From positions 124,001 through 188,000 of the forward strand of contig JAISZR010000003.1 in assembly GCA_031284525.1 (NCBI GenBank): a DNA stretch of 64,000 nt. The letters are read 5' to 3'. Source of the DNA: Oscillospiraceae bacterium. Lineage in GTDB: Bacteria; Bacillota; Clostridia; Oscillospirales; Ruminococcaceae. The translations under genes and the position numbers were made by a program. This document shows positions 9,509 through 18,291 of the stretch, one piece after another; position 1 is the first letter of the stretch; the number at the start of each line of letters is the position of its first letter. The notes below the pieces were generated by a model. That model was not told the DNA's origin, ran no database searches, and saw nothing but the letters and a program-made list of their open reading frames with translations.

Positions 9509-10279
9509 TTAGATTTGGCGAAACCTCTCAATTTTAGAAGCTTTCCCGGTTATTTCGTCAATCGTCAAAATCACACCACAAATTTCATGTGGTCCGCGTG
9601 CCGTCTCATATTTCATGGGGTGGTCAGGCAGTTGATTGCTGATCGCCGTTTCTGGGCTGACCCCAACTACTGATGTAATGGCTCCAACCATCCCAAGGTC
9701 AGAAATATATGCGGTGCCTTTGGGTAAAATTTGCTCGTCTGCCGTTTGCACATGGGTGTGCGTGCCGACCAAAGCAGAGACTTTGCCATCTAGACGGAAC
9801 GCGAATGCTTTTTTCTCGCCGGTTGCTTCTGCGTGAAAATCTACGAGTGTGATTTTGTGTTGATGCTGCGTCAGAACTTTGTCAACTGCTTCAAACGGAT
9901 TCGCATTTACTGTCTGCATAAACACGTTGCCTATGGCATTTATCACGCAGATTTGAAATGGACCTTTGTCATAAACGACGAACCCGTGCCCCGGAGACCC
10001 AGGAGGAAAGTTTATTGGTCGCAGCAAAAACTCGTTTTGGTCAAATACCTCTTCCATTTGGCGATTCCGGAACGCGTGATTCCCGGTCGTGATCACGTCA
10101 ACGCCGGCGTTTAAGAGACTTCTCACACTTTTGCGAGAGATGCCGTTTTGGGCTGCCGAATTTTCCCCGTTTGCAACTACCAGATCTATTCGGTGATTCC
10201 CTCTTATGCCCGGCAACTTTAACCGCAAGAAGTCGCAACCACCTTCTCCAACAACGTCGCCAATCATCAAAACTTTCAT
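9509..10279 (-). CDS. ymdB: YmdB-type metallophosphoesterase
   Basis: TIGR00282/YmdB family; in Bacillus the protein hydrolyses 2',3'-cyclic AMP and affects biofilm and motility genes. Binuclear metal motifs are seen: GDVVGEGG near the N-terminus, NGENSA, TTGNHAF, VDFHAE and GTHTHV. The C-terminal GPHEICGVILTID is also family-typical. At 256 residues it is near full length. It follows rny by 66 bases on the same strand, a pairing conserved in Bacillota and the main reason the symbol is used. Confidence 0.93.
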   Translation of the reverse strand: MKVLMIGDVVGEGGCDFLRLKLPGIRGNHRIDLVVANGENSAAQNGISRKSVRSLLNAGVDVITTGNHAFRNRQMEEVFDQNEFLLRPINFPPGSPGHGFVVYDKGPFQICVINAIGNVFMQTVNANPFEAVDKVLTQHQHKITLVDFHAEATGEKKAFAFRLDGKVSALVGTHTHVQTADEQILPKGTAYISDLGMVGAITSVVGVSPETAISNQLPDHPMKYETARGPHEICGVILTIDEITGKASKIERFRQI

Positions 10280-10345
10280 AATGTTCCAACTTCCAACGTG
10301 TTTATTGGAGGCAAACTAAGAGAAAACACCTCAGAGTGGCAAAAC

Positions 10346-11902
10346 TCACTTCGCGAACTCAAACACGCGCTTTTCCCTGATCAGATTGATTTTAACTTGT
10401 CCTGGATATTCCAGTTCTTGTTCCACTTTTTTTGCTATTTCATAACTTAAAATTGTCATTTTGTCGTCACTAACGACTTCTGGGTTAACTATTATCCTGA
10501 TTTCGCGTCCCGCCTGAATTGCATACGACTTTTCTACTCCATCGAAAGAATTGGCAATTTCTTCGAGTCTTTCCACTCTTTTTATAAATTTCTCGAGATT
10601 TTCTTTTCTTGCTCCTGGACGTGCCGCAGAGATAGCATCCGCCGCTTGAATCAAAAATGCTTCTGCTGTTTTGGCTTCAACATCGCCATGATGCGCCTCG
10701 ATTGCATGAATGACTGCCGGGGACTCCTTATATTTTTTGGCAAGTTCTGCGCCTATTTGGACATGTGATCCTTCTACCTCGTAACTCATCACTTTGCCTA
10801 TATCATGCAGTAAACCGGCTCTTTTTGCAACGGCGGCATGCGCGCCGATATCTTCGGCCATCATGGCGGCGAGGTTTGCGACCTCCAGAGAATGTAAATA
10901 TATACTTTGACCGTAACTAGTCCTATATTTTAGCCTGCCAACCAATTTTACCAGCTCGATATGCATATTGTGGATCCCAAGACTGAGCAGTGCTTGCTCG
11001 CCATCCGCTCGGATTTTATGTTCCAGTTCTCTTTGCGATTTTTCAACCATCTCTTCAATTCTGCCGGGGTGGATTCGACCATCCACAATCAACTTTTCAA
11101 TTGTCATCTTGGCAACTTCTCTTCTGAGTGGATCAGGACACGAAACAGTAATGACTTCCGGAGTGTCGTCAATAATAAGGTCCACCCCAAGTGTCATTTC
11201 GAGTGCCTTTATGTTGCGCCCTTCTCGCCCAATGATTCGACCTTTCATTTCTTCAGCGGGCAAAGAAACCACAGAGACTGTCATTTCTGAAACATCGTCA
11301 ATGGAGTAACGTTGAATCGCTTGCGAGATAATCTTTTTTGCCTTTTCTTCCGATTCTTCATTCAATCTCTGTTCATATTCTGCTATCTTTAGGGCCTTGT
11401 CATGGTCCATTTCCAATTCCAGTTTGGCAAGGATCTGTTCGCGTGCCTTCGCTTTTGAAAACCCCGAAATTCTTTCGAGTAGCTCAAACTCGTGTTTTTT
11501 TATTGTTTCGATTTCTTCCAGTTTTCCTTTTACTTCCCTCAATTTTTCGATAACTTGTTCTTCTTTTTTCTCGGCTACTTCTAGCTTTTTTGCTAGCGCG
11601 TCTTCTTTTTGCGAGATCCTGCGCTCCTGACGTCCCAATTCCGATCTGCGCTCTTTGAGGTCTTTTTCAGCTTCATTGCGCAACTTAAAAGTTTCATCTT
11701 TCGCTTCGATCAGAATTTCTTTTCTTTTTGTCTCTGCCAACTTGATTGATTCGTTAATGATTTTTTTTGCTTCTTCTTCCGCACTTTTAATGCTTGCTTC
11801 TGCCACTTTTTTCCGATGATTTGACCCAAGTTTGAATGCCACTGGGAACACGATGCCTAGGCATAAAACAAACGCCAAACCTTCAATTATGCTGATGTCC
11901 AA
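10346..11902 (-). CDS. rny: Ribonuclease Y
   Basis: Membrane-anchored endoribonuclease that starts mRNA decay in Bacillota. N-terminal membrane segment (GLAFVLCLGIVFPVAF), a long charged coiled coil to about residue 200, a KH domain with GRIIGREGRNIKALE, and an HD domain with LLHDIGKVMSYE and IEAHHGD. A TTG start at 11902 is chosen because AGGTGG lies five bases upstream; the GTG three codons earlier sits inside that ribosome site. About 340 bases of untranslated leader precede it from the promoter at 12247-12275. Confidence 0.95.
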   Translation of the reverse strand: MDISIIEGLAFVLCLGIVFPVAFKLGSNHRKKVAEASIKSAEEEAKKIINESIKLAETKRKEILIEAKDETFKLRNEAEKDLKERRSELGRQERRISQKEDALAKKLEVAEKKEEQVIEKLREVKGKLEEIETIKKHEFELLERISGFSKAKAREQILAKLELEMDHDKALKIAEYEQRLNEESEEKAKKIISQAIQRYSIDDVSEMTVSVVSLPAEEMKGRIIGREGRNIKALEMTLGVDLIIDDTPEVITVSCPDPLRREVAKMTIEKLIVDGRIHPGRIEEMVEKSQRELEHKIRADGEQALLSLGIHNMHIELVKLVGRLKYRTSYGQSIYLHSLEVANLAAMMAEDIGAHAAVAKRAGLLHDIGKVMSYEVEGSHVQIGAELAKKYKESPAVIHAIEAHHGDVEAKTAEAFLIQAADAISAARPGARKENLEKFIKRVERLEEIANSFDGVEKSYAIQAGREIRIIVNPEVVSDDKMTILSYEIAKKVEQELEYPGQVKINLIREKRVFEFAK

Positions 11903-11911
11903 GTTTTCCAC

Positions 11912-12246
11912 CTTTCCGTACTGCTCAGGCTTGCCACATATCCTTTCATAACTTTATTGTTTGCTCACATTCCCTTACACACAGCCCCTATGAGGGGACT
12001 TTAAGCCACTTTTTAAGTCGACACAGCAACACACAGCCCATCAGATCTAAACACAATCCGAACAGACGGGTCACTACTTTATGGGGCTTTATAACTGTTA
12101 AACTATTTATAAAGTAAGAGAACATGTAAGACTTCTTGCACAGTACTTTTTCTTTATGATCGCGCAGGCGCGCCGCATGTATCACTTTGCCAAATGCTGA
12201 TGATTAATAGACTAGGAAACTTTAATATCCGCTCAGCTCGAAATAT
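11912..12246 (-). other. Long untranslated leader of rny with repeats and hairpins
   Basis: About 335 bases between the predicted start of transcription and rny hold no convincing gene. Read on the minus strand they contain two copies of GGGCTGTGTGT about 50 bases apart, a small hairpin CCCCTCATAGGGG (11986-11998) close to the second copy, and the GC-rich segment GCGGCGCGCCTGCGCG. This could be a regulatory leader or a small RNA. I do not recognise it as a known riboswitch or T-box. Confidence 0.35.
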
Positions 12247-12275
12247 ATTATATCATCATGCTGAAAATCTAGCAA
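12247..12275 (-). promoter_or_regulatory. Predicted sigma-A promoter for rny
   Basis: On the minus strand TTGCTA (12275-12270), 17-base spacer, TATAAT (12252-12247). Confidence 0.6.
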
Positions 12276-12561
12276 GTTAAAAAATCTTGCTGTTTTAGGA
12301 ATTTTTTTGTGATGCCTTAGTGTTTGGTACCAAAGGCAAAAACGGATTACTACCCACTCCCCGGAGGTAGTATAGCATGAGATAGGTACCTTTGGCAATG
12401 TTTCATTTGTCCTAACATATTACGCCACTTGTGGTACTTGCAGGAGTGTGCATGCCTTACTTATGCCGGAATTTTGGATTTTAATATGAAATTATTGTAC
12501 AATTTACTGTTCAATATGTCTGATAATTTTACAAAGTGCTAGAGACTCCAACATTTTTCAC
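12276..12561. other. Intergenic region between divergent promoters, with nested inverted repeat
   Basis: No gene is seen here. The main structure is nested: CCAAAGG (12330-12336) can pair with CCTTTGG (12389-12395) and, inside it, TACTACC (12348-12354) with GGTAGTA (12366-12372). TTTGGTACCAAA at 12324-12335 is also a perfect palindrome that would compete with the outer stem. On the minus strand TTGCCA-18-TATACT overlaps the structure and could be a second promoter. Confidence 0.4.
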
Positions 12562-12590
12562 TTGACAGTATCTGTTGATTATGGTATGAT
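12562..12590 (+). promoter_or_regulatory. Predicted sigma-A promoter for the Lys/Ala-rich lipoprotein gene
   Basis: TTGACA (12562-12567), 17-base spacer, TATGAT (12585-12590). A leader of nearly 290 bases follows before the coding region; I see no gene in it. Confidence 0.7.
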
Positions 12591-12884
12591 CCTATCGTGT
12601 GAGGAGCAGGCGTGTGTATCATCCTTGAAGTGTTGCAGTTCGTGTGTGAAGCATTTACGGTTTTCTAAAAAATGATCAGCGGTGAGATGAAGGGCAGGTG
12701 GTGTGATTTACCGATTAGAAGATCTTATTTGGATTAATGCTTTTTTGATGCAATGTCTTTGGTAGTGGAATTTCGCACTGAATTGTTTGTTATCTTTAAG
12801 GTGATGTAGTAGGTTACTCTGCAGTATGATTTGGTTGATTGTACTTTGTTTAGTATATGCTAAAATATTTAGGAGGCATCTAGA

Positions 12885-13679
12885 ATGAGTTATAGAAAGA
12901 ATTGTGCGCTAATAGCTTTAGTTTCGAGTTTGATTGTAGGTTGTTTTGGAGTGAATGCTGCGCCGAAGACCGAAGAAAAGAAGACGGAAACAACGGCTGC
13001 AAAAAAGACTGATGCAGGGGTTAAAACTGGAGAAAGTGCAAAGATTGCAAAAAAATCAGAGAAATGTGGCAAAAAAGCGTGTGGGAAGCACGGGAGACAC
13101 GGGAGACACGCACACAAGGAAGCTGATTTGACCGGATTTTCTGCGGCTCAGAGAGCTGAAATTGCTCAAAAGAGATACGCTAAAGTAGTCGGGAAAGTTA
13201 AGGGTCTTCAGAAAAAGCAGGTTGGGCTAGCCAAAGAGGCTAAGACGGCTGCAAAAGAAGCAGCTAGATTGAAAAAGGCCGCTAAGACGGCTGAGAAGAA
13301 AGCAGCTAAGCTGACCAAAGAAACAGAAACAGCCGCAAAAGAGGCAACCAAGCCGGGAAAAGAAGCCAAGGCGGCCGAGAAGGAAGCGGCTGCTAAAAAG
13401 GCGGTTGTGGAAGCTGCAAAAGCCGGGGAGAAGGCAGATAAGGCAGCCCAAAAAGCCGATAGGGCCAAAGAGAGGGCAAAAAGGGGAGCTAAGAGAATTG
13501 CAGAGTGCAGAGAGATAGCAGCTGAGCTAGTTGCCAAAATAGAAGAAGCTCAAAAAGCAGCAAGCAAAGGAGCGCAGGAGAAGGCAGCACCAGTCCCAAC
13601 GACACCACCGGCTGCGGCACCGGCTGCGGCACCAGCAACTGCTCCGGCTCCAGCTCCAGCGACGGCCGCGAAAAAATAG
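12885..13679 (+). CDS. Lys/Ala-rich exported coiled-coil protein, probable lipoprotein
   Basis: Predicted 264 residues. The N-terminus MSYRKNCALIALVSSLIVGC is a signal sequence ending in a possible lipobox (IVGC, Cys20). A short basic/His/Cys-rich stretch (CGKKACGKHGRHGRHAHKE) could bind metal. Residues about 100-225 are a long Ala/Lys/Glu heptad-like region made of units such as KEAAKTAEKKAA, expected to form a helix rod. The C-terminus is Pro/Ala-rich (TPPAAAPAAAPATAPAPAP) and could span the cell wall. AGGAGG lies 8 bases before the ATG. It has its own promoter and terminator, so it is monocistronic. Function unknown; a wall-spanning or wall-binding structural protein is a guess. Confidence 0.75.
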   Translation: MSYRKNCALIALVSSLIVGCFGVNAAPKTEEKKTETTAAKKTDAGVKTGESAKIAKKSEKCGKKACGKHGRHGRHAHKEADLTGFSAAQRAEIAQKRYAKVVGKVKGLQKKQVGLAKEAKTAAKEAARLKKAAKTAEKKAAKLTKETETAAKEATKPGKEAKAAEKEAAAKKAVVEAAKAGEKADKAAQKADRAKERAKRGAKRIAECREIAAELVAKIEEAQKAASKGAQEKAAPVPTTPPAAAPAAAPATAPAPAPATAAKK

Positions 13680-13696
13680 AAAAGCCAAAATGTGTG

Positions 13697-13731
13697 TTAA
13701 AAGTTGCAGAAAGCTCTGCAACTTTTTTCTT
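13697..13731 (+). terminator. Rho-independent terminator
   Basis: AAAAGTTGCAGA pairs with TCTGCAACTTTT around a short loop, followed by a T-run, 20 bases after the lipoprotein gene. Confidence 0.92.
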
Positions 13732-13795
13732 TCCAATTCTCACATAAAGACCGGTTGAGCTAGTAGCGTAACACGAGAAGGGAGAGAAAAATTGG

Positions 13796-14926
13796 TTGAA
13801 TATATTCAAAAAAAACAAGAAACACGAAGAAGGTAAAGTGTGTACCCAAACAAGTCGGGGGAATCGGACGAACATTAACGTTGAAATGTCACCAGAGAGT
13901 CAATTCGGAATTTATTCCCAGATTCGTGAATCAATTCCCATTGTTGATGCGGCGATTAATAAAATTATCAGGTTGGTTGGTGATTTCAAAATAGAATCTG
14001 AGAACGAATTCATGACCCAGCAGGTTGATCATTTTCTCAAAAATGTTTTGGTGATTGGCAACGGCAATGGGATGCACAGCTTTATGACATGTTATCTAGA
14101 CAGTATGTTGACTTTTGGAAATGCGCTGGGTGAAATTGTCTTGGATCCGATGGGACGAGAGATTGTGGCACTTTTTAACGTAAGTATGAGGAACATAAGA
14201 CTGCGAAGGGAAGATGCCTCATTAGAAACCGAATTCTGGATAAGTCGGAGGTTCGATTACGAAAAGATAAAACACCCTGAATTACTCGTTTTTTCAACAC
14301 TAAATCCGGTGGCCGGGGAAATTTATGGAAATTCATTAATCAAAGGGTTGCCATTTGTCAGCGAGATTCTCCTCAAGATATATAAATCAATTGGACTCAA
14401 TTTCGATCGCGTCGGGAACGTCAGATTCGCAATAAATTATAAACCAAACCAAAACAGTATGGATGCCGATTGCGCACAAGAGATAGCGCAGAATATCGCG
14501 TCACAATGGGAACAGGCAATGAGAGATTGTTCGGATGGTGTTATAAGAGATTTTGTCTCGGTTGGAGATGTTGATATCAAGGTAATTGGGGCGGATAATA
14601 ATATAATCAGCACAGAGGTGCCGGTAAGGCAGATGTTGGAACAGATTGTGGCGAAGATGGGAATCCCGCCGTTTTTGTTGGGATTGAATTGGTCAACAAC
14701 AGAGCGAATGAGTAAACAACAAAGTGATATTTTAATCAGCGAAATCGAAAGTTACAGAAGAACCATTACACCGTGTATCAGCAAGATTGTGAAAACTTGG
14801 TCTCGCCTTTCTGGGTTTGACGATGAATTTGAGGTTGTCTGGCGTAAGATTAATCTTTATGATGAAATCACTCAGGCGAAAACTCAGCTTATGTTAAATC
14901 AGGCAAAACGTATTGAAACAGCTTAG
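13796..14926 (+). CDS. Phage portal protein-like (orphan)
   Basis: 376 residues resembling phage portal proteins, the dodecameric channel of tailed-phage capsids. Seen: early helical segment SIPIVDAAINKIIRLVGDF, a central wing-like part (FISVSMRNI-like strand region, SRRFDYEKIKHPELLVF), NPVAGEIYGNSLI, and the C-terminal block QIVAKMGIPPFLLGLNWST with QQSDILISEIESYRRTI that is usual for portals. There are no terminase, protease or capsid genes on either side; it is flanked by a lipoprotein gene and luxS, each with terminators. The TTG start has AGGGAGAG about 11 bases upstream. No frameshift or stop is seen, so the frame is being kept. It could be a domesticated portal or the last piece of a decayed prophage. 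Confidence 0.75.
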   Translation: MNIFKKNKKHEEGKVCTQTSRGNRTNINVEMSPESQFGIYSQIRESIPIVDAAINKIIRLVGDFKIESENEFMTQQVDHFLKNVLVIGNGNGMHSFMTCYLDSMLTFGNALGEIVLDPMGREIVALFNVSMRNIRLRREDASLETEFWISRRFDYEKIKHPELLVFSTLNPVAGEIYGNSLIKGLPFVSEILLKIYKSIGLNFDRVGNVRFAINYKPNQNSMDADCAQEIAQNIASQWEQAMRDCSDGVIRDFVSVGDVDIKVIGADNNIISTEVPVRQMLEQIVAKMGIPPFLLGLNWSTTERMSKQQSDILISEIESYRRTITPCISKIVKTWSRLSGFDDEFEVVWRKINLYDEITQAKTQLMLNQAKRIETA

Positions 14927-14953
14927 TAGTGCAATTTTGCAAATATAACATTT

Positions 14954-14990
14954 GAGACGCTGCCTTTGAAGGGCCGCGTTTCTTTGTTTT
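14954..14990 (+). terminator. Rho-independent terminator
   Basis: GAGACGC (14954-14960) pairs with GCGTTTC (14976-14982), with inner CCTT/AAGG, followed by TTTGTTTTTT. It ends the portal gene. Confidence 0.88.
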
Positions 14991-15046
14991 TTATAAAGCG
15001 CGATGAAAATATGACGGCATTAAGGTAATGGGAAAACCCGGGAATG

Positions 15047-15076
15047 GGGTCAGTTCAGAGGATTTGACCCTTTTTT
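15047..15076 (+). terminator. Second rho-independent terminator
   Basis: GGGTCA (15047-15052) pairs with TGACCC (15065-15070) and is followed by six T. No gene lies between this and the terminator just upstream. Confidence 0.75.
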
Positions 15077-15113
15077 AAATTTGCGGCAAAATGGCGATTC
15101 TTTGTGATTTGAT

Positions 15114-15143
15114 TTGTGGCGCTACAGACTTTTGTGTTATAAT
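15114..15143 (+). promoter_or_regulatory. Predicted promoter for luxS
   Basis: TATAAT at 15138-15143 with TTGTGG 18 bases upstream at 15114-15119. Confidence 0.55.
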
Positions 15144-15193
15144 CGGCTGTATTCGCTTGTGAGTATTTAGGGTTCGAATTGGAGGGGGAGAAG

Positions 15194-15655
15194 ATGGAGA
15201 AGATTGCCAGTTTTTGTGTTGATCACAGTAAAATAGATGAAGGTATGTATATCTCCAGAATTGATGACGACATAACTACCTATGACATTCGTGTTATAAA
15301 ACCCAATACACCACCATTTTTGGAGTGTTCAGCAGTTCATACGATTGAACATCTTTTTGCCACTTTTGCAAGAAATAGCAGGTTTGGTTCCCGTGTTGTA
15401 TACTTTGGTCCAATGGGGTGCCGTACTGGTTTTTACCTTTTAACTCGAAACCTCCCGCATGTTGATGCGATTGGGTTGACTCAAGCAGCTTTTGAGTTCA
15501 TTGATAATTTCGGCGGAGAGATTCCGGGTTGCACAAAAGAAGAGTGCGGGAATTTTTTGGAACATGATCTGGCTGCTGCAAAAAAATATTCTACGAAAAT
15601 GACTAGGGTATTGAAAAATTGGTCGGTTGACCTTTTGCAATATCAAACAACATGA
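15194..15655 (+). CDS. luxS: S-ribosylhomocysteine lyase (LuxS)
   Basis: Cleaves S-ribosylhomocysteine to homocysteine and DPD, the precursor of autoinducer-2, as part of the activated methyl cycle. The metal site HTIEH (His49, His53) and the second zinc cysteine in EECGNF are visible, as is the catalytic Cys in GPMGCRTGFY. Length 153 is typical. The ATG at 15194 has GGAGGGGGAG just upstream. No nucleosidase (mtnN/pfs) or methionine gene is adjacent; it is probably monocistronic or read through into the antiporter. Confidence 0.95.
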   Translation: MEKIASFCVDHSKIDEGMYISRIDDDITTYDIRVIKPNTPPFLECSAVHTIEHLFATFARNSRFGSRVVYFGPMGCRTGFYLLTRNLPHVDAIGLTQAAFEFIDNFGGEIPGCTKEECGNFLEHDLAAAKKYSTKMTRVLKNWSVDLLQYQTT

Positions 15656-15752
15656 GCTTTTAAATCCAAAGTCAGAATAGGAAGGGTATACCTTTTGTGA
15701 GTAATTCGCCGGGCTTGTAATTAATTTCGGGCGATTGGAGGGAGGATGTAAC

Positions 15753-17789
15753 ATGGAAATATCTGTGACAGTGATTATGATTTTGTTCTCGGTTGTGTTT
15801 TCTAATGTACTACATAACATTTTCCCCAGATTGCCTCTCACACTCACCCAGATTGCAATTGGGTGCTTGCTCAGGTTTTTGCCAATCAGTGTGGAATTGA
15901 AATTGGAACCAGAAATATTCATGATTCTGGTGATTGCACCGCTGTTGTTCCGCGAAGCCGAAGAGACTGATCTTTTTTCGTTTTGGAGTGTTAAGCGGCC
16001 GGTTTTTACAATGGCGTTTTGGCTGGTGTTCGCTACCGTGTTTGTGCTGGGAATATCGGTAAATTGGTTGATCCCGACCATACCACTTGCCGCTTGCTTT
16101 GCTTTGGGAGCAATTTTGGGGCCAACTGATGTTGTTGCAGTTTCTTCTCTCTCGTCAAGAATCAAAATTAATAAAAACTTGATGAATATCTTGATGGGGG
16201 AAGGGTTGATAAACGATGCATCCGGGATTGTTGCTTTTAAATTCGCGTTAATGGCCCTTTTGACAAGTCAATTTTCTTTGATGCATGCGTCGTTGCAGTT
16301 GGTTTATGTGTCGGTGGGAGGATTTCTTATCGGATTTCTTCTTAGTACCGCTGAAATGAGCATTACCAACGTTCTGAGACGTGCATCCATCGAAAGTACC
16401 GCCACTAACACATTAATCGAGCTTTCGATGCCATTCATATCCTACGCTGTGGCAGAATTTTTTGGTGTGTCGGGTGTTATTGCGGTGGTAGTTGCCGGCA
16501 GTCGCCAGTCTCTGAAGTTAAACAAAATCGATATATTTGAGGCGGATTTGGATATTTCTAAGCGCACAATGTGGGATATCTTGACGTTTACACTCAATTC
16601 AGTGGTGTTTTTGTTGTTGGGTTGGCAACTACCGGATGTTGTTAAACAGATTTGGGGCGATGCTAGGTATTCCCACGTTTTTTTGATTTTCACACCTGTA
16701 TTAGTTTTGTTTATACTGATGGGAGTGCGTTTTTTGGGTGTAATCTTCATAACAAAGGATATGGCTGTTTCAGGCAATCGTGAAAGGCTTAAAAATGCGT
16801 GGTTACTTACACTTTCTGGAGCAAAAGGGACAGTTAGTCTTTCCACGGCGTTTGCGCTCCCGTTTGTTTTAAGTAATGGGACTGCGTTTGGTGAGCGGTC
16901 ACTGTTATTGTTCATCACGGCGGGAGTGATAATTTTATCGCTTGCGAGCGCTTCTTTGTTGCTGCCAATCTTCGCGGATTCTGCGCATGCAGTAAAAACT
17001 GAAAAAGATCCACAGGTAGAAATTTTAAGGGAAGTTGTTTCACAGTTGACTGAACAAGAGCGTGAGGTTCCGGGAATCATTATTGCGAATTACCAAAAAC
17101 GCCTTCAAAAGTTAGAATATGCCAAATTGGAGGATAGTGAAAGGGTTGCTATGCGCTCTTTGCAAAAGCTTTTGTATAGTGCAGAGCTTGGTGAACTTAG
17201 GCAGCGTTGTCAGTGTGGGGAAGTCAGTATCCAGACTTATTGGAATTATTGGGCACTTCTGTCACACATATATCGCCTAGCAACCAAGCGTAGTGCATTT
17301 GGGAAGATTTCTAGATTTGACCAAGTTAAGTGGACGTTTGGTCGTCATTTTCGGCATTTTGTGCGGCAACAAATGAAGAAGGATCAGGTGGAGAAGGGAG
17401 AACAGATTCAGGGTTTATTCGCAGAACTTCGAACTGTGTTTTTGCAGAACACTGAGCTAGTGGAGAAGATTCTTGCAAATTGTGGTGACGTTCCAGAAAA
17501 ATTGGTGACAATTTTGAGGGAAACCCGGCAATATTTCACGGAGCAGGTGGGTCAAATTGATGGCCCCGACTATGCACGTTGGGTGCAACATGACGATGCA
17601 ATGCTCAAAGGGTATTATGTGGAGCGACGCGTGATAAACCAGTTTTTGGAGCAGGGTAGGATTACTGCGGCGCAATCAAATGAATATCGTATGAATGTGA
17701 ATAAGTTGGAATCACTAACGTTATCACGTAGTGCCAACGATGCTATGTATAAATTGTTCTCTCTTGCGTTCCTGCGCGAGCGGTTTTAA
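15753..17789 (+). CDS. CPA1-family Na+/H+ antiporter
   Basis: Monovalent cation:proton antiporter of the NhaP/NHE type. About twelve membrane segments occupy the first 420 residues. The ion-binding region is seen in LGAILGPTDVVAVSSL and GEGLINDASGIVAFK (Asn-Asp pair). The remaining about 250 residues are a hydrophilic, helix-rich cytoplasmic tail of the sort that regulates these transporters. Start ATG 15753 has GGAGGGAGG eight bases upstream. Expected role: Na+ export and pH homeostasis. Confidence 0.9.
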   Translation: MEISVTVIMILFSVVFSNVLHNIFPRLPLTLTQIAIGCLLRFLPISVELKLEPEIFMILVIAPLLFREAEETDLFSFWSVKRPVFTMAFWLVFATVFVLGISVNWLIPTIPLAACFALGAILGPTDVVAVSSLSSRIKINKNLMNILMGEGLINDASGIVAFKFALMALLTSQFSLMHASLQLVYVSVGGFLIGFLLSTAEMSITNVLRRASIESTATNTLIELSMPFISYAVAEFFGVSGVIAVVVAGSRQSLKLNKIDIFEADLDISKRTMWDILTFTLNSVVFLLLGWQLPDVVKQIWGDARYSHVFLIFTPVLVLFILMGVRFLGVIFITKDMAVSGNRERLKNAWLLTLSGAKGTVSLSTAFALPFVLSNGTAFGERSLLLFITAGVIILSLASASLLLPIFADSAHAVKTEKDPQVEILREVVSQLTEQEREVPGIIIANYQKRLQKLEYAKLEDSERVAMRSLQKLLYSAELGELRQRCQCGEVSIQTYWNYWALLSHIYRLATKRSAFGKISRFDQVKWTFGRHFRHFVRQQMKKDQVEKGEQIQGLFAELRTVFLQNTELVEKILANCGDVPEKLVTILRETRQYFTEQVGQIDGPDYARWVQHDDAMLKGYYVERRVINQFLEQGRITAAQSNEYRMNVNKLESLTLSRSANDAMYKLFSLAFLRERF

Positions 17790-17865
17790 GTGTTCCCAAA
17801 AGTTATGGGTCTTACTTTTTGGATTTGTAAATAAGAGCTTTAAAATGCTCTGGCTAACTGGGGAG

Positions 17866-17894
17866 TTGATATTTAATCATCAATGTGATAAAAT
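17866..17894 (+). promoter_or_regulatory. Predicted promoter for rpsF-ssb-rpsR
   Basis: TTGATA (17866-17871), 17-base spacer, TAAAAT (17889-17894). Confidence 0.65.
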
Positions 17895-17940
17895 GAGGGC
17901 GGTGTTCATAGTAAGTTGAGCAGAGAACTAAAAAATCCTT

Positions 17941-17955
17941 GCCCGTTTCACGGGC
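17941..17955 (+). promoter_or_regulatory. Small GC hairpin in the rpsF leader
   Basis: GCCCG/CGGGC with a five-base loop sits between promoter and the rpsF ribosome site. Bacterial rpsF leaders often carry an S6:S18-binding RNA; whether this is that element cannot be told without a covariance search. Confidence 0.3.
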
Positions 17956-17983
17956 CATTAGTCCAAAAGGAGGGCGTTTTGCC

Positions 17984-18277
17984 GTGAGCAATTTTGCAGA
18001 ATATGAGACCATGTTTATTGTTGATGCGAGCCTAGATAGCGACGTTATTAGCGAAATTATTGAGAAGTTCAAAGCGTTAATAGCTTCGAATGGCGAGGTT
18101 TTGAATGTGAGTGAGTGGGGGAAAAGGAAGTTAGCGTACCCAATTAATCACAAAACTGAGGGGTACTATTGTGTTGTTACCTTTTCTGCTCCTCCGGGAT
18201 TCCCCGCAGAACTTGAGCGTATTTTTCGGATTACAGATTCTGTAGTACGTTCACTCACAATAAAGAAGGGTAAATAA
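17984..18277 (+). CDS. rpsF: 30S ribosomal protein S6
   Basis: Small-subunit protein that pairs with S18. The reading MSNFAEYETMFIVDASLD... with WGKRKLAYPINHKTEGYYCVVTF is the S6 ferredoxin-like fold. A GTG start at 17984 is supported by AGGAGGG 7 bases upstream; 97 residues is the normal length. First gene of the rpsF-ssb-rpsR operon. Confidence 0.97.
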   Translation: MSNFAEYETMFIVDASLDSDVISEIIEKFKALIASNGEVLNVSEWGKRKLAYPINHKTEGYYCVVTFSAPPGFPAELERIFRITDSVVRSLTIKKGK

Positions 18278-18291
18278 AGAGGTGGTTTTTT

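Noticed and set aside
11988..12185. 65-codon minus-strand frame in the rny leader
   Set aside because: No ribosome site, no recognisable family; region better explained as leader RNA.
13208..13537. Minus-strand Ala/Phe/Ser-rich frames opposite the lipoprotein gene
   Set aside because: Antisense of Ala/Lys repeats; no start signals.
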